Source: Thamnaconus septentrionalis (lineage: Eukaryota; Chordata; Actinopteri; Tetraodontiformes; Monacanthidae). From it: DNA of 64,000 bases. Under the pieces are notes generated by a model. The model searched no databases. It was not told where the DNA came from and saw only the letters and a list, made by a program, of their open reading frames with translations. The stretch covers positions 1,449,001 to 1,513,000 of the forward strand of contig CM020503.1 in the NCBI GenBank assembly GCA_009823395.1, read 5' to 3'. Below, in pieces: positions 1 to 10,374 of this stretch; position 1 is the stretch's first letter, and the number at the start of each line of letters is the position of its first letter. Both the position numbers and the translations under genes were made by a program.

Positions 1-112
1 ACAAAACCCCCAGCAGAGTGTCTCTGATGGAGCCCAACAGGGCCAAGAACCTGGCCATTACACTGCGCAAGGAGGGAATGGCAGCATCCAACATCTGCAG
101 TGCCATTGAGAC
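1..112 (+). CDS. fmnl1: fmnl1 coding exon (partial at window edge), start of FH2
   Basis: The reading frame gives [20 protein letters not shown] and then [16 protein letters not shown]. The [12 protein letters not shown] motif is characteristic of the FMNL FH2 domain. The exon ends GAGAC|GTAAAT, leaving two bases that complete a codon with the G at 244. The exon continues left of the window. Confidence 0.88.
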
Positions 113-3100
113 GTAAATCAGCTTTAAAAATACAAACAAACAAACAGATCAGATCAGGTCAGATCAGATCAGATCAGATCAGATCAGATCAGATCAATGT
201 CCTCCAGGAGTGAGACCCTCCTTCTTTTGCATTCCCCCTGCAGGTACAACCAGAAAGCCCTCAGCCTGGACTTCCTGGAGCTCTTGGAGCGCTTCATTCC
301 CACCGAGTACGAGATGCGGCTCATCGGCGGCTACGAGGGCGAGGGCAGGCCCCTGGACGAGCTCAGCGAGGAGGACCGCTTCATGGTGCGCTTCAGCAAG
401 ATCCCGCGCCTCCCGCAGCACATCAGCACCCTCACCTTCATGGGCAACTTCCCCGACAGCGTCCAGCTCATGCAGCCGGTTCGTAGCCAGAGCCGCGACG
501 CCTCCCAGGGGGAGGTTAGTGTGGGGGTGGGTGAGGTGAGTGATGGGGTCAGTTACGCCTGTTGTCTCTCTGCCAGCAACTGGACGCCGTCATCGCTGCC
601 TCCATGTCGGTCAAGTCATCCAGCAAGCTGAAGAAGATCCTGGAGGTGTGTGTGTGTGTGTGTGTGTCTGTGTGGGTGTCATGTAAGTGCACTGCTGGAT
701 CTAATTGCAAGAACCATTCAAGGTTCACTCTAGTAATAACGGCATCCAATTCCGAAACCTCATTCATTTAATTTTATTATTTTACCTCCATTTAAAGCCA
801 GAAAACATGAATTCACATCTTTCACATTCTCATTGTGGTTTCACATTGAATATTAATTAGTGTTAGTTTGAGCTCATTTATTGGCAAAGATGTTGTAACA
901 ATGTCAAACAAACATTTTGTTGCTGTGAGAAATCAACTCATATTTATTGGTCCTATGATGACTTAAAGGTCATATTTCACAAGATGGGCAAACGGCCAAG
1001 AAATACTCAGATAGCAAACACGTTGTGCACTGTGTTGCCGTGTTGACATCTTTACAATGATTAGCAGCTCTACAACAGAACTTATCGCACCTCAGACCAT
1101 AAATCACATGCTACCATGACTCCACCAGTGTCTTCCCGCAAAAGTAAATGCTGTCTGGATCTATATCTAGAACGTGTACATTTGTATGACTGTAGTTGAT
1201 CTCTTCGTCATGGTCTAGTAGAGGCAGCAGTGCTGGATGCTAGCTTGTAGCCGGTCGCTACCAAGTGTTGGTCTCTGAAGCTCAAAAGCAGAGGGTAATT
1301 GTAGCCCAATGCAAACCAAACTGTTAAACTCTCTTTGTCTTTGCCTTGTCCACACTACAGTGGCAGGAGAAGCAGGTCAAAGTTCACCCAACTTGTGACC
1401 ACAATTTCTCAGAACATTGAAAAAAAAAAAAAAAAAGCTCTGAAAGAGCCAGTGCAGATACTCTAAATGTTTTGGAGTAGATTCCCCTCAGATTATCCAG
1501 CTGACTTTGCTCCGTGCACTTGTGCGTGTCTCTGGTGTGAAGATTATCCTGGCGTTTGGAAACTACATGAACAGCAGCAAACGGGGCTCAGCGTATGGTT
1601 TCCGCCTGCAGAGTCTGGACCTTGTGAGTAAAACCAAACAAACAGACCAAAAAAAAAATATTCCCCCCAACTTGCTGCCTGCGTTTTCACGATTTTTTGC
1701 TCCCCGTCTCCAGCTGTTGGACACCAAATCCACGGACAGGAAAGAGACGCTAATGCACTTCATCGTTCGCATCATACAAGAGAAATATCCTGAAGTGCAG
1801 AACTTCTACTCGGAGCTGCACTTCCTGGACAAGGCAGCGCTCGGTGAGTATGGCAGGATTCTGGGGTTTGGGATTCACGATCACGTGCTGCTTCTTCTTC
1901 TACTGCTTACTGGTCAACTGGTCAATAAAACCTTCTTTACAAGTTTGCTCGTTGGCATTTTTTGCTGACACCGTAGACTGACGGAGCTGGTTGTCCTGTC
2001 TGCAGTGTCTCTGGAGAGCATCCTTCAGGACCTGCAGGCGCTGGACAGAGGCATGGAGCTGACCAGGAGGGAGTTCTCCCTGGACGCGGAGAACCCGGTT
2101 CTCAAGGCCTTCCTGGACCGCAACACAGAGCTGCTCAACTCACTCACAGCTGATGGGAAAACGGCGCAGGTCCACCTCCCGATGCTGCCTGCTGATCACA
2201 TGATCTGGTTTCCTTTTGACTCCTTGAATCAAAGTGGAACCTCTCTCTGTCTCTGCAGGGCGTCTACGAGTCCACAGTGGAGTACTTTGGAGAGAGCTCC
2301 AAATCCACTCCGCCCTCCATGTTCTTTCCCATGTTTGTTAGGTTCATCAAGGCTTACAAGGTCAGGTCAGGCTCCTCCCGCTGCGAGAGCGTTTAGCGAC
2401 AGCTAATTCATCAGTTTGATCCAACTGTTTGTCTGTGTTAGCAAGCGGAGCGGGAGAATGAGAAGAGGAGGAAGCAGAGTCTCCGGATCCTTGACCCTCC
2501 GTCGAGTCCACAGAAAGAGGACGTTGGCGGCAACAAGGTAATCATCAAGGTCATTTAAAGGCTGATTGTTGGATCGCCTTATTTTCTAGTGTCGTGCTGA
2601 CGATCCGCGTGTTCGTTTAATGACAAATCTTAGGAGAATGATGCTGATTTCACTATGTCTTTAGTGAACAAATTCATTCAGGATACAGAGCCCTTGGTCG
2701 AGTTCAAGCCTAACATCAGCAAGTGCTATCAGGTCCTGAAGTCTGACTGACTCTCTGTCCCCTGATCAGTCTTTATAGATAGAAAATATCCAGTTGCTCT
2801 CACTGGCGCACTCAGGTTACGCCCTCCTCTGATTGGCTGTCTGGTCTCTCATTCGATGTTGCTGCTGCCTTTGTTCCAAGTTGTAGGCTGAGGTCCGAGG
2901 TAGAGATGCTTGGCACTGTGCTCAGTGCAGTGGGGTTTTGCTGACCTCTCCTTTGTCGCGCCTTCACTCAGAGCTCCTGTCAGATTGCAGAGTGTCTGTT
3001 TTGACGTTTCAGCTCGGTGTGACGACCAGACTCCAGCAGGTGGACCTGATTGCCGAGCTGAAGAAGAAGCAGGTGTCCCCGCAGGTGAGGGAGGGGATGG

Positions 3101-4297
3101 ACGGCACCATCGAGGACATCATCACAGGTACGCCCGCCTCCACCACGTCGCCTCGGCCGCAGTTGCTCTAGTTGTCCCGGGTGAGGGGATGGATCAGTCA
3201 GCATGCTGCTAGAATAGGGTCGCACATATGCTGCATGCTGGCAGTGACGGTCGGTCACTGCCACAAGGTGTCACCTCGGAGTGAGACACCCAAGGACCAG
3301 GGGTGGGTAATGTTTTTGACCTGTGGGCTACAAAGGTTGTAAAACAGAGGGGCCGGACCACGAGCAGATGGATGGCGTGTTTTGGTGACCCACCTCATAG
3401 GAGAAAAAAAAAATCATGTGATATGTAGAAAACATGTGCTTTAATGTGTATTGAAAATTAACAAAAGCGTAACAGCAAAATATGTCTTTCAAGCCCCACG
3501 AAATTTAGCTCTTTATTGAAATGACTCTTAAAACACAGAAAAAACTGGTGAAATACAGATTTTTTTTACGACTTTGTTTGGCGGGCCGGATCTAAAAACT
3601 TAACGGGCTGCATATGGGCCCCGGGCCATAGTTTTCCCCAATGTCTAGACTAGGACAGTGGTTCTCACCTGGTGGAGTCTCAGGAACCATATATTTTTCT
3701 TCATCATGAGGTTGCGACCCAAATTCATTCCAGAAAAATAAAAACACTAGCCCACATTCTATCAAGTCTAGTCAATACATTATTGAAATTGAATTGAATT
3801 GTACATCTTTAACATTTTCCCTGTGGAATGGAAACGCCTGATTAAGGAGCCTGGTCTCACCTTAACCTGCTCTCAGTGACTATGCTAAGCTAAACTAAAC
3901 ACTTCCTGTTTTGCGCTGTGTGAAATCTACCTTCTAATCCTCAAAATGTAAAAATCTGTTTGCTCTTTAATGTTCTCATTTATTTGTTTTCTCTTCCTTC
4001 TTTACCGTTCTCTGCTTCTGCCACTCCTCTTCCCGTCTCCTCCAGCGCTAAAGTCTGTGCCCTTCACAGCGCGTTCTGCCAAACGTTCCTCTCACATGTT
4101 CTACGACTCCGTCTTCGGCGAGGAGGTGACCAATGCAATCCCCAACTGCTCTGTGCTTCTTCCGTTTCCAATTACTCTTTCTTTCTTTCTTTTCTTTCTT
4201 TCGTGTGAATCGTAAGCAACTCTCACGAAAGTTTCTCTTCGACTTGTTGTAATATTTTGATGCAAGTACAACTGAAACTGTCCGTCCACAGATCTGA
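1..4297 (+). CDS. fmnl1: fmnl1, formin-like protein 1, C-terminal half (gene-level span, 5' end outside window)
   Basis: Formin-like proteins nucleate and elongate unbranched actin filaments through the FH2 domain, downstream of Rho-family GTPases, at the cell cortex. Ten coding exons join in phase: 1-112, 244-478, 577-645, 1543-1623, 1714-1843, 2006-2169, 2259-2360, 2442-2537, 3013-3127 and 4046-4125, plus a probable two-codon terminal piece at 4292-4297. Together they give about 395 residues. FH2 landmarks seen are [46 protein letters not shown] and the [16 protein letters not shown] tail. The DAD-like end is DGTIEDIIT followed by [13 protein letters not shown]. The TEYE, IPRLP, TLTF and LAFGNYM wording favours FMNL1 over FMNL2/3 from family knowledge, so the paralogue call is less certain than the family call. 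The N-terminal GBD/FH3 and FH1 regions lie upstream of the window. Confidence 0.92.
146..196. repeat. (AGATC)n pentamer microsatellite in an fmnl1 intron
   Basis: About nine AGATC units, some imperfect (AGGTC), fill much of the 131-bp intron between the first two exons. Confidence 0.9.
244..478 (+). CDS. fmnl1: fmnl1 FH2 exon
   Basis: It starts after CCCCCTGCAG with one base completing the previous codon, and then encodes 78 codons. Landmarks are [39 protein letters not shown] and [17 protein letters not shown]. It ends CAGCCG|GTTCGT, a GT donor with a weak +3 to +6 match. Reading continues open past the donor, but similarity stops exactly there. Confidence 0.92.
577..645 (+). CDS. fmnl1: fmnl1 FH2 exon
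   Basis: These 23 codons begin [15 protein letters not shown] and end KLKKILE, after a TCTCTCTGCCAG acceptor. The donor GAG|GTGTGT runs straight into a GT microsatellite, so the 5' splice site is embedded in a variable repeat. Confidence 0.93.
646..1542 (+). other. fmnl1 intron
   Basis: It opens with a GT repeat (646-670). The rest is unique AT-rich sequence with an A-run at 1420-1436. No coding signal or RNA gene is seen. Confidence 0.7.
1543..1623 (+). CDS. fmnl1: fmnl1 FH2 exon (actin-binding knob region)
   Basis: These 27 codons include [18 protein letters not shown], the most conserved formin FH2 signature (GNxMN...A.GF). The acceptor is TGTGAAG and the donor is CTT|GTGAGT. Phase 0 on both sides joins ...KKILE to IILAFGN. 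Confidence 0.95.
1714..1843 (+). CDS. fmnl1: fmnl1 FH2 exon
   Basis: It encodes [20 protein letters not shown] and then [20 protein letters not shown], a helical core part of FH2. The acceptor is CCGTCTCCAG and the donor is CTCG|GTGAGT, phase 1. The split Val codon is completed at 2006. Confidence 0.95.
2006..2169 (+). CDS. fmnl1: fmnl1 FH2 exon
   Basis: It encodes [20 protein letters not shown] followed by [17 protein letters not shown] and LTADGKTAQ. This matches the late FH2 helices of FMNL proteins. The acceptor is CTGTCTGCAG and the donor is GCGCAG|GTCCAC. Confidence 0.94.
2259..2360 (+). CDS. fmnl1: fmnl1 FH2 C-terminal exon
   Basis: These 34 codons run from [16 protein letters not shown] through [17 protein letters not shown], the end of the FH2 fold in FMNL formins. 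The acceptor is TCTCTGCAG and the donor is AAG|GTCAGG, phase 0. Confidence 0.95.
2442..2537 (+). CDS. fmnl1: fmnl1 charged linker exon after FH2
   Basis: These 32 codons begin [20 protein letters not shown] and end KEDVGGNK. This is the basic and acidic helix that follows FH2 in FMNL proteins. The acceptor is GTGTTAG and the donor is AAG|GTAATC, phase 0. Confidence 0.85.
3013..3127 (+). CDS. fmnl1: fmnl1 exon encoding start of the DAD region
   Basis: It encodes [20 protein letters not shown] and then [24 protein letters not shown] and DGTIEDIIT are FMNL DAD landmarks; this segment binds the N-terminal DID to hold the formin inactive. The acceptor is GTTTCAG. An alternative acceptor CAGCAG|GTG at 3040 would drop nine residues. 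The donor is ACAG|GTACGC, phase 1. Confidence 0.9.
3297..3725. mobile_element. decayed hAT-like interspersed elements in an fmnl1 intron
   Basis: The left part begins CAGGGGTGGGTAATG and contains 'gggccggaccac' and 'gcgggccggatct' blocks. It ends near 'gggccatagttttcccc', which resembles the non-autonomous hAT family with CAGGGGTGGGCAA-type ends common in vertebrates. Immediately after (3658-3720) comes 'gtggttctcacctggtgg', typical of another hAT-like end. Both are short and lack coding capacity. Family assignment is from memory of motif form. Confidence 0.5.
4046..4125 (+). CDS. fmnl1: fmnl1 exon: basic end of the DAD
   Basis: It starts after TCTCCTCCAG and encodes [20 protein letters not shown] and then DSVFGEE. 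TARSAKR is the basic DAD tail. It ends GAGGAG|GTGACC. Joining to the acceptor TCCACAG at 4291 gives Ile and then an immediate TGA (4292-4297). Without splicing, the frame runs on for about 30 hydrophobic residues to a TGA near 4213. The exact C terminus is therefore uncertain. Confidence 0.85.
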
Positions 4298-4513
4298 GAA
4301 ATCAGCCGTACAGACGGACAGACGGCGGCCGACGCAGCGGAAAGTGGAAGCCGGGACAACAACTGCAAGTGTCGTCCGACATCTCGCTGTGAAAAGGCGG
4401 GACAAGAGAAAAACAAAAGAACCGATGTTTGACTTTCTGTTTGTGCTACTTGTGTTGAATGAAGATGAATTGCTTGGTTATTGTGTTGAACTCCAAATCT
4501 AGAATTCTTTGAG

Positions 4514-4519
4514 ATTAAA
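4514..4519 (+). terminator. poly(A) signal variant ATTAAA (fmnl1)
   Basis: The ATTAAA hexamer lies about 220 bases after the probable fmnl1 stop. It is a candidate proximal cleavage signal. Confidence 0.45.
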
Positions 4520-4682
4520 CAAAAGTACTTTGGATTTCTCAGAAAATCGTTTGTGTGATTTTAAAAATACATTTGAAGAAAAAACAATAGTATTGTTACA
4601 ATGAAACAACTGTAAAATATTTAAATTATTTTAATACTGGAAGGTAAAAAAAAAGTAACCTTTCCTTTTCTGCATTATAACA

Positions 4683-4688
4683 AATAAA
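4683..4688 (+). terminator. poly(A) signal AATAAA (fmnl1)
   Basis: This canonical hexamer lies about 390 bases after the probable fmnl1 stop. It is a candidate distal cleavage signal. Confidence 0.5.
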
Positions 4689-5051
4689 ATGTTTTATACT
4701 GTTCACCATTCAGTGTCGCTGATTCACCAAGCGTGCTAACCGTGCAGCCATGCTAGCGTCGAACAGCGTCAGCTTCCTTAAACAGCAAAAATGTTTGCAG
4801 TAAAAGTTACCATAAGTGTAAAATGATGGCGAAGGAGGCTTGATATCTTTTTCTGGATGTTTTAATTGAACACTGGCAGGTAGTGAATAAGGACACTCAA
4901 CATGTGCGTGATAGCGCTTTTCCGTCTCCCCTAACTTCCGGTTACCGTAAAAAGAACCCAATATATGCGCAAGCGTATCTAAGTACCGTATATGACACTA
5001 GGTGTCACTGACAATGAAGGACCTGCAGCCGTGTTGTAGAAGAGGTTCACC

Positions 5052-5057
5052 TTTATT
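5052..5057 (-). terminator. poly(A) signal AATAAA (probable srcin1 distal site)
   Basis: Read on the - strand, the context is GTGACAATAAAGGTGAACC, a good canonical hexamer. It lies about 365 bases from the convergent fmnl1 AATAAA, so the two genes would end almost back to back. Confidence 0.45.
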
Positions 5058-5800
5058 GTCACAAAAACACAACAGGAGCGTACAAAAGCAGCAATCGTTT
5101 GTCCGCTTGATTTTTGTCGCACGAAGCAATAACTTTTTTTATATATATATATATATATATTTTCTTTTTTTAAACACTCCGTACACAAAGTTTCATGATG
5201 TTTTGCACCGTATAGTTAATCTTAAGTAATACTGACTTGGTAAGTAGAGTATCGTTCTTCTTCACGAGTCACAGACAACACTTCGCACACGGCAAGCAGC
5301 ACTCTCACACTGGAGGAACAGCTGATATATCTATCAAATATCTCCTTGGTTTGGGTTTTTTTTCTTCTTCTTTCTCTCACAGTAAAAGGGGCTCGGCGGA
5401 GCCGTTGTCGACATAATACAAAAATCTATGTTACTGTACACTTTTTGTTTTACTCTATCGTACACTCACAGGTATACACAGAATTATTGACAAGAGAATG
5501 AGACCTCTGTTGAGCGTGCAGATTTTAAAGGAATGTTTACGGTGTGCATGCCATTTTGGACTATTTTTTTCCCCATCTAAAAAAAAAAAAAAAAAAAAAT
5601 CCACGTAAAATCAAATTTGCTAATATATTATCTGGGTTTATATACAACTTTAAACATCCACAATTTTTTTTTTTTTTTTAAACAATCACACATTCATCAA
5701 GAAACAATGAACAGAGTTTTAAACGGTCGTAAACAAACACTTTCGGTTATATTGGAGTATAACGGCGGGAAAAAATAACAGGGCGTCTTCATCTGTGATT

Positions 5801-5802
5801 GT

Positions 5803-5853
<51 letters not shown>
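5801..5853. repeat. (GT)n microsatellite
   Basis: A near-uninterrupted GT run of about 26 units in the presumed srcin1 3' UTR. Confidence 0.95.
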
Positions 5854-5856
<3 letters not shown>

Positions 5857-7319
5857 TTTGTTACCACGGCGGTTCGACAGCGACCAATAATACTCTCTAC
5901 CGCCGAGACACCCGCGTCCTTACTAACGTGTGACTACATGGTCAGCAGGAGAAATAAAAATAAAACTCTTCAATGCAGAAAAATAAAAATTTATAGAATT
6001 GCTGATGTAAAACGTGTCGCGTGCGTTATGAGTCCCCTTCTTCAAGTATAAAAATACAAAAAAAGCTTGATTATATAAAACATAGATGATACTTTTTTTT
6101 TCTTTTATACATGTTAATAAAGAAAAATAATGGTCATTTAATATACATACAATATATCTATGAAGTGATTCAGATTATACTGTTGTATTCTATTTTCATC
6201 TGAGGCTACTGACACATTCCATAAATGAATTAACTACTGAATATATAGATATTTTTTCTCCACTGCTATCATTTAATTGCTGGCCCAGGTGGGAACGGCA
6301 GCTCTACATGAGTGTTGTAGCGCAGGGTGGCAGCGAACTCGATGAAAACCGTCACTGAAGATGGAATTCTGACGTTAGTTTGATAATAATTTCCCGCTTA
6401 GAATTTCTTAAAAAAAAAAACCTAAAATCAAACATATTACTAAAACTGTAACACTGGTGAAACAGACCCTGTGCTGTGGATTTAAAAGGGAAACACTGAC
6501 TGAGTTCCAGTTCCATGTTATATACCTATAGCTTTAACTTAAAAAAAAAATAAAATAGGCTAATTTTTGTGGTGACACTTTCATTAATGATATAGAAGTT
6601 CGTTAATATTAGAGGCGTAGATGATCTCCCTCCAAAATCTGAAGATCCAGAATCTGAATGTTCATATTTAGCCGATTGGCCGAGGTGAAAATCACACATA
6701 TGCACGTCAACATTGAGCCGTCTGGATTTCAATTTTATTTATTTCATTTTTTATTTTATTTTTTACTGACTCCTATGTATGTCGAGGGGATGATGATAAA
6801 ATATTTTTGATCTTGCAAGTTTTATCATGGAACTGGAACACAGACCTTGTGTTAGGCTGCCACCTGTGGCAGAAGCAGGATTTGCACACTGACGCTCCAT
6901 TTCCACTCTGCTTCATGCCGCGGGTCACATCCCTATAATATAGTGGGTCTGAATAATGTGCCAACATGCAAACTGTGTGTCTAAAGCCTCTGTTACACTG
7001 CATGTGTGTGTGTGACTATCTATAGATGCTACAGTGTGCCAAGCTGGACGCATCTGTAGTCAGTAACCAGTGATTATCAATCAATCAGGAAAGCAATGGG
7101 GCGACAGAGTGGGATTAGGAGCTCAGTTGGAGGGGGGTGTCAGGCAGGTCGAGACCGAGGAGATTTTTTTCTTGTGCTGATTTCGTTTTCTATTTGGCTC
7201 ACTAGTAGGGATAATTTGGCGACCTCTAGCTGACAGTCAAATTGCACAAATGTGACGCCTTCACCGAACTCGGATCCCAGAACTCGCTCCCCCCTCGCAT
7301 TAAGTCCAGCCGAGACCTG

Positions 7320-8470
7320 AGAAGCAGACAGAGGATGGAGAGAGCGAAGCAGAGACAGGAAGAGAGGATGGGAAGGAAGACTGAAAACAGTGCCGGGAGA
7401 AGCGGCTGGGAGGAAAAAAGATGGAGGCCGCGGAAACCAAACCAAACCAAGTCAAACTAAAGCAAACCTCAGCGCTGTTGGCAAACAATAAGCGAGCAGA
7501 GAGGAGGAGGATTAAAATAGCCAAAGCAAGAAGCGGTGAGCGGAGGGGGGAGGAAAAAAGAACAAAAACCAAAAGTCACCAACAGATAAAGGATTTCAAG
7601 TCTTCTGTCAAAGCTCAAGTCAGTCAACACTACTTCCACTGGACACCAGAGGGGGCTGGGTTTCACTGCACCGTCCTTGTGTTTGTGGGCAAGAGAAAGG
7701 AACAGCAGGAGCAGGAGGGGGAGGAGGGAAGAAGAAGAGGGGGAGGAGAGAGGTCAGGGAGGAGAAGGAGAGGATGGAAGTGGACGAGGAGGAGGAGGAG
7801 GACGAAGAAGGTAGGAGGGAGAGGAGGAAGAGAAGGAGGAAGAAGAGTAAAAGGAGGAGGTGGAGGAGATGGAGGAGGAGAAGGGGATTAGGACGAGAAG
7901 AGAGGAGGAGGAGGAAGAGGAGGAGAGAAAAGGAAGAGGAGAAGGAGAAGGAAGGGGAGGATGGAGATAAGGAAGAGGAGGAAAAAAAGGAGTAGGACGA
8001 GGAGGAAGAGTAAAAGGAGGAGATGGAAAAGGAGGAGGAGGAGAAGGGGATTAGCAAGAGAAGAGAGAGGAGGAGGAGCAAGATGACAAGGAGAAGGAGG
8101 AGGAGGAAGTGAAGGAGAGAAAAGGAAGAGGAAGGAGGGAAGGAAGAAAAGGAGGACGAGGAGGGGGAGGAGGGGGAGGACAAGAGTAAGGAGGAGGAAG
8201 AGGAAGAGGAACAGGAGGAAGGGGGCGGGCTGTGCTGCTGCTGTCACACAACCTCTGCAGGAAGGAAAAATAATCAGGCGAGAAAACAACACCGAGGATG
8301 CAGAGAAGGAGAAGAGAGACGTGTGCATGAGGAGCAGGAGGAGGTGGACCAGGAAGAGGAGGAGGAGGAGGAAAGAAAGACGTGTGAAGCTGAACCGGCA
8401 AGGACAAGAGGAGTAAATAGAAGACGAGTGGAGAAGAGGTGAGAAGGGGAAGAGGAGTGTCAACACGGAG
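7320..8470. repeat. purine-rich (GGA/GAG/GAA)n tract
   Basis: For more than 1 kb the + strand is almost entirely G and A, densest at 7690-8230, with mirror-symmetric GGAGGA and AGGAGGA runs. Long apparent reading frames on both strands here (Arg/Glu/Gly-rich on +, Ser/Leu/Phe-rich on -) are composition artefacts, not genes. Confidence 0.85.
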
Positions 8471-10221
8471 GAAGGGACCAGGGGGAGCGTCCTCCTCTTG
8501 GTTCGACTGGAAGGTCTCCGCTGTCGGGCTCTGTGTCCTCTGAGGGAGGGAGGGAGCAGCTACTCGGTCAGGTGACCTCAACCAGGCCTCCTTCACACCG
8601 CTGAGCAACAACCAGCTCTAGGGGGGACGGGGTGTTCAAAGACTTCACGTTGAGTTTTACAGGAACACTTGAAACACATCCATGAATGGTCTCCAAGGAA
8701 GAACTGCTGATTATTCTGCAGTTTATAGTAAAACCTGTTGTTGTTGTTTTCTTGTTGTTGTTGTTGTAGTTGTTGTTGTCTTCCTGGATCTCCACTCCAC
8801 AATTTTTTTGTTATAAAAAGGCGAGTCCACGTTCAGGTGTGAAAGCACGGCCGTCCTGAATGCTAATCCAGCAGCGGCACCCTGACACAGATGGTTTTCT
8901 CAGACCCGGGTGGAGGCCAGCGGCGTTAGCCGTGTGTTTACTGCTGTCATGGCTAATGCTGTCAGGAGGGCGGCACTCTGTTAGCGAGGGTGCCAGTCTG
9001 GGTTCTTCAGTATTGCTGCTCTGAGGTGGTAAACGAAGACAAAATTGAAAGTCTAATTTGGGAATGAAACCGGGCGGACTGTGTCCCGGGTGTCCGCAGA
9101 CGGGGCAGAATTTGGAGGTGCTCGTTTCCTGCTCAGCTGCTGAAGCTTCCAGCAGCAGATGAGACAAGCGGGCCTGTGGTTCCTCCGCTCAGTTAAATGT
9201 GAGCGGTTGCGCCTACAGAGTGAAATTCAGATTAGCCTCTCGGAGTGGTGCTGCAACATCTCATCCCTTTGTTTTGCTGTCAACTCCGTTAAATTTGGCC
9301 TTTTATGGGTTTTAGTTGCTCAAAGAGCGGCTTGATTTATGGCAGCAAAGACATGGCAGTGACTGAAACTATGAGGGAAGGGGATGAAAAAATAATTTGA
9401 ATTCATAACAAACATGTTTCATTGACAGGGTGGTCTGATATTTAAGTTGTTGTTGTTGTTTTTTTTTCCAGGTATTTAACAGTATATATTTGTCATGTTG
9501 TTTATGAGAACTATATTTCAGAACTAAATCCACAGTTTGTGGGTAAAACCCACCAAAACCAAAAGCCAAACTCTGACCAGTTGTTTCGTAGTGGCTTTGA
9601 TTGTCTTCTGTCTGAATCCAGATTGTTGAGGAAAAGAATTGGGAAAATGAATGAGACAGAATGAGTGTCATTCGTAAATCAGTTTTTTTGTGATTAAACA
9701 TTTGTTGATGCCATTCTCCCCCTCAGCTTCCGCAGGAACATATTCAGATTTACACTAGACATAAAACTGAGAACCTGATCTTGGGAATCAGCCTCTTCAG
9801 GAGAACTTGTGCTTCTTTTCTCATCACTTTGCATAATAAATCGTAGCGTGAGCGCCGTGTAAAGGCAGTTCTGAGCAGTCTGGCGTGTAGACGGCTGACG
9901 GCGTGGACTAGAGGAGGAGGTGCAACGTCCTGGCTGTGGCCCGGAGCTGTGAACGGTTTGATTGAACGGTGTCACTGGTGACATCAACACCATTGGCGCG
10001 AGGCTAGTCTCAGTCATTTCCTCGCCGAATAGGGGGGAAAAAAATCCTCAAACCGGGATGACTAAATCTCTACGCAAGCCAGTTTGGATCCAGAATAGGC
10101 AAGACAGACGGGTACAAGAGTTCCTCCTCACGGTCAGCTGGTCTGGCAGCCGAGGAGGAGAAGTTGGGAGGTGGTGGTGGTGGTGGTGGTGGAGGCGGAT
10201 GCAGCGTCAGAGGAGGAGCGG

Positions 10222-10374
10222 TTAGAAGTGGAATACCTGCTGCTGGCCCTGGACTTTGGGGAAATCCTCCTTCTGTTTGCGGCCCTTGGGCCTCTCCAGG
10301 CTGCCCTGCTGCAGGTGTTTGAGCCGGGCGGCCACGGTGGGGCCCTTCGTCGGCCCTGGAGAGTTACTGCTGTT
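10222..10374 (-). CDS. srcin1: srcin1 terminal coding exon
   Basis: After the acceptor CTCCCACAG it encodes NSSNSPGPTKGPTVAARLKH, then LQQGSLERPKGRKQKEDFPK and VQGQQQVFHF, then TAA. The ARLK...GK/RKQK...QQQ pattern corresponds to the C-terminal region of mammalian SRCIN1, which continues about 40 residues further. Here the frame stops four codons after QQQ, where the DNA reads CAG|GTATTC and could serve as a donor. Confidence 0.85.
   Translation of the reverse strand, partial: NSSNSPGPTKGPTVAARLKHLQQGSLERPKGRKQKEDFPKVQGQQQVFHF

Larger units (their letters stand above)
4298..4700 (+). other. fmnl1: probable fmnl1 3' UTR
   Basis: An AT-rich sequence follows the stop and contains ATTAAA at 4514-4519 and AATAAA at 4683-4688. 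The final transcript end is inferred to be near 4700; only the hexamers are seen directly. Confidence 0.5.
5036..10221 (-). other. srcin1: probable long srcin1 3' UTR
   Basis: From the stop at 10222 down to a canonical AATAAA (5052-5057 on this strand) no convincing splice-bounded coding exon is seen. The region is AT-rich at 5.1-6.8 kb. It has a GT repeat (5801-5853), several A/T runs, alternative hexamer-like clusters near 6728-6765, and a long purine-rich block on the + strand (7.3-8.47 kb). Brain-expressed scaffold genes often have multi-kb 3' UTRs; this extent is inference. Confidence 0.4.

Noticed and set aside
7421..8611. Several long reading frames on both strands, up to 192 residues
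   Set aside because: They arise from the purine-rich tract: Arg/Glu/Gly-only or Ser/Leu/Phe-only composition, all frames open at once, no domain and no splice context.
9694..10017. 107-residue - strand frame just downstream of the srcin1 stop, as a C-terminal exon
   Set aside because: No similarity to the expected SRCIN1 tail and no matching acceptor in phase 0. Treated as 3' UTR.
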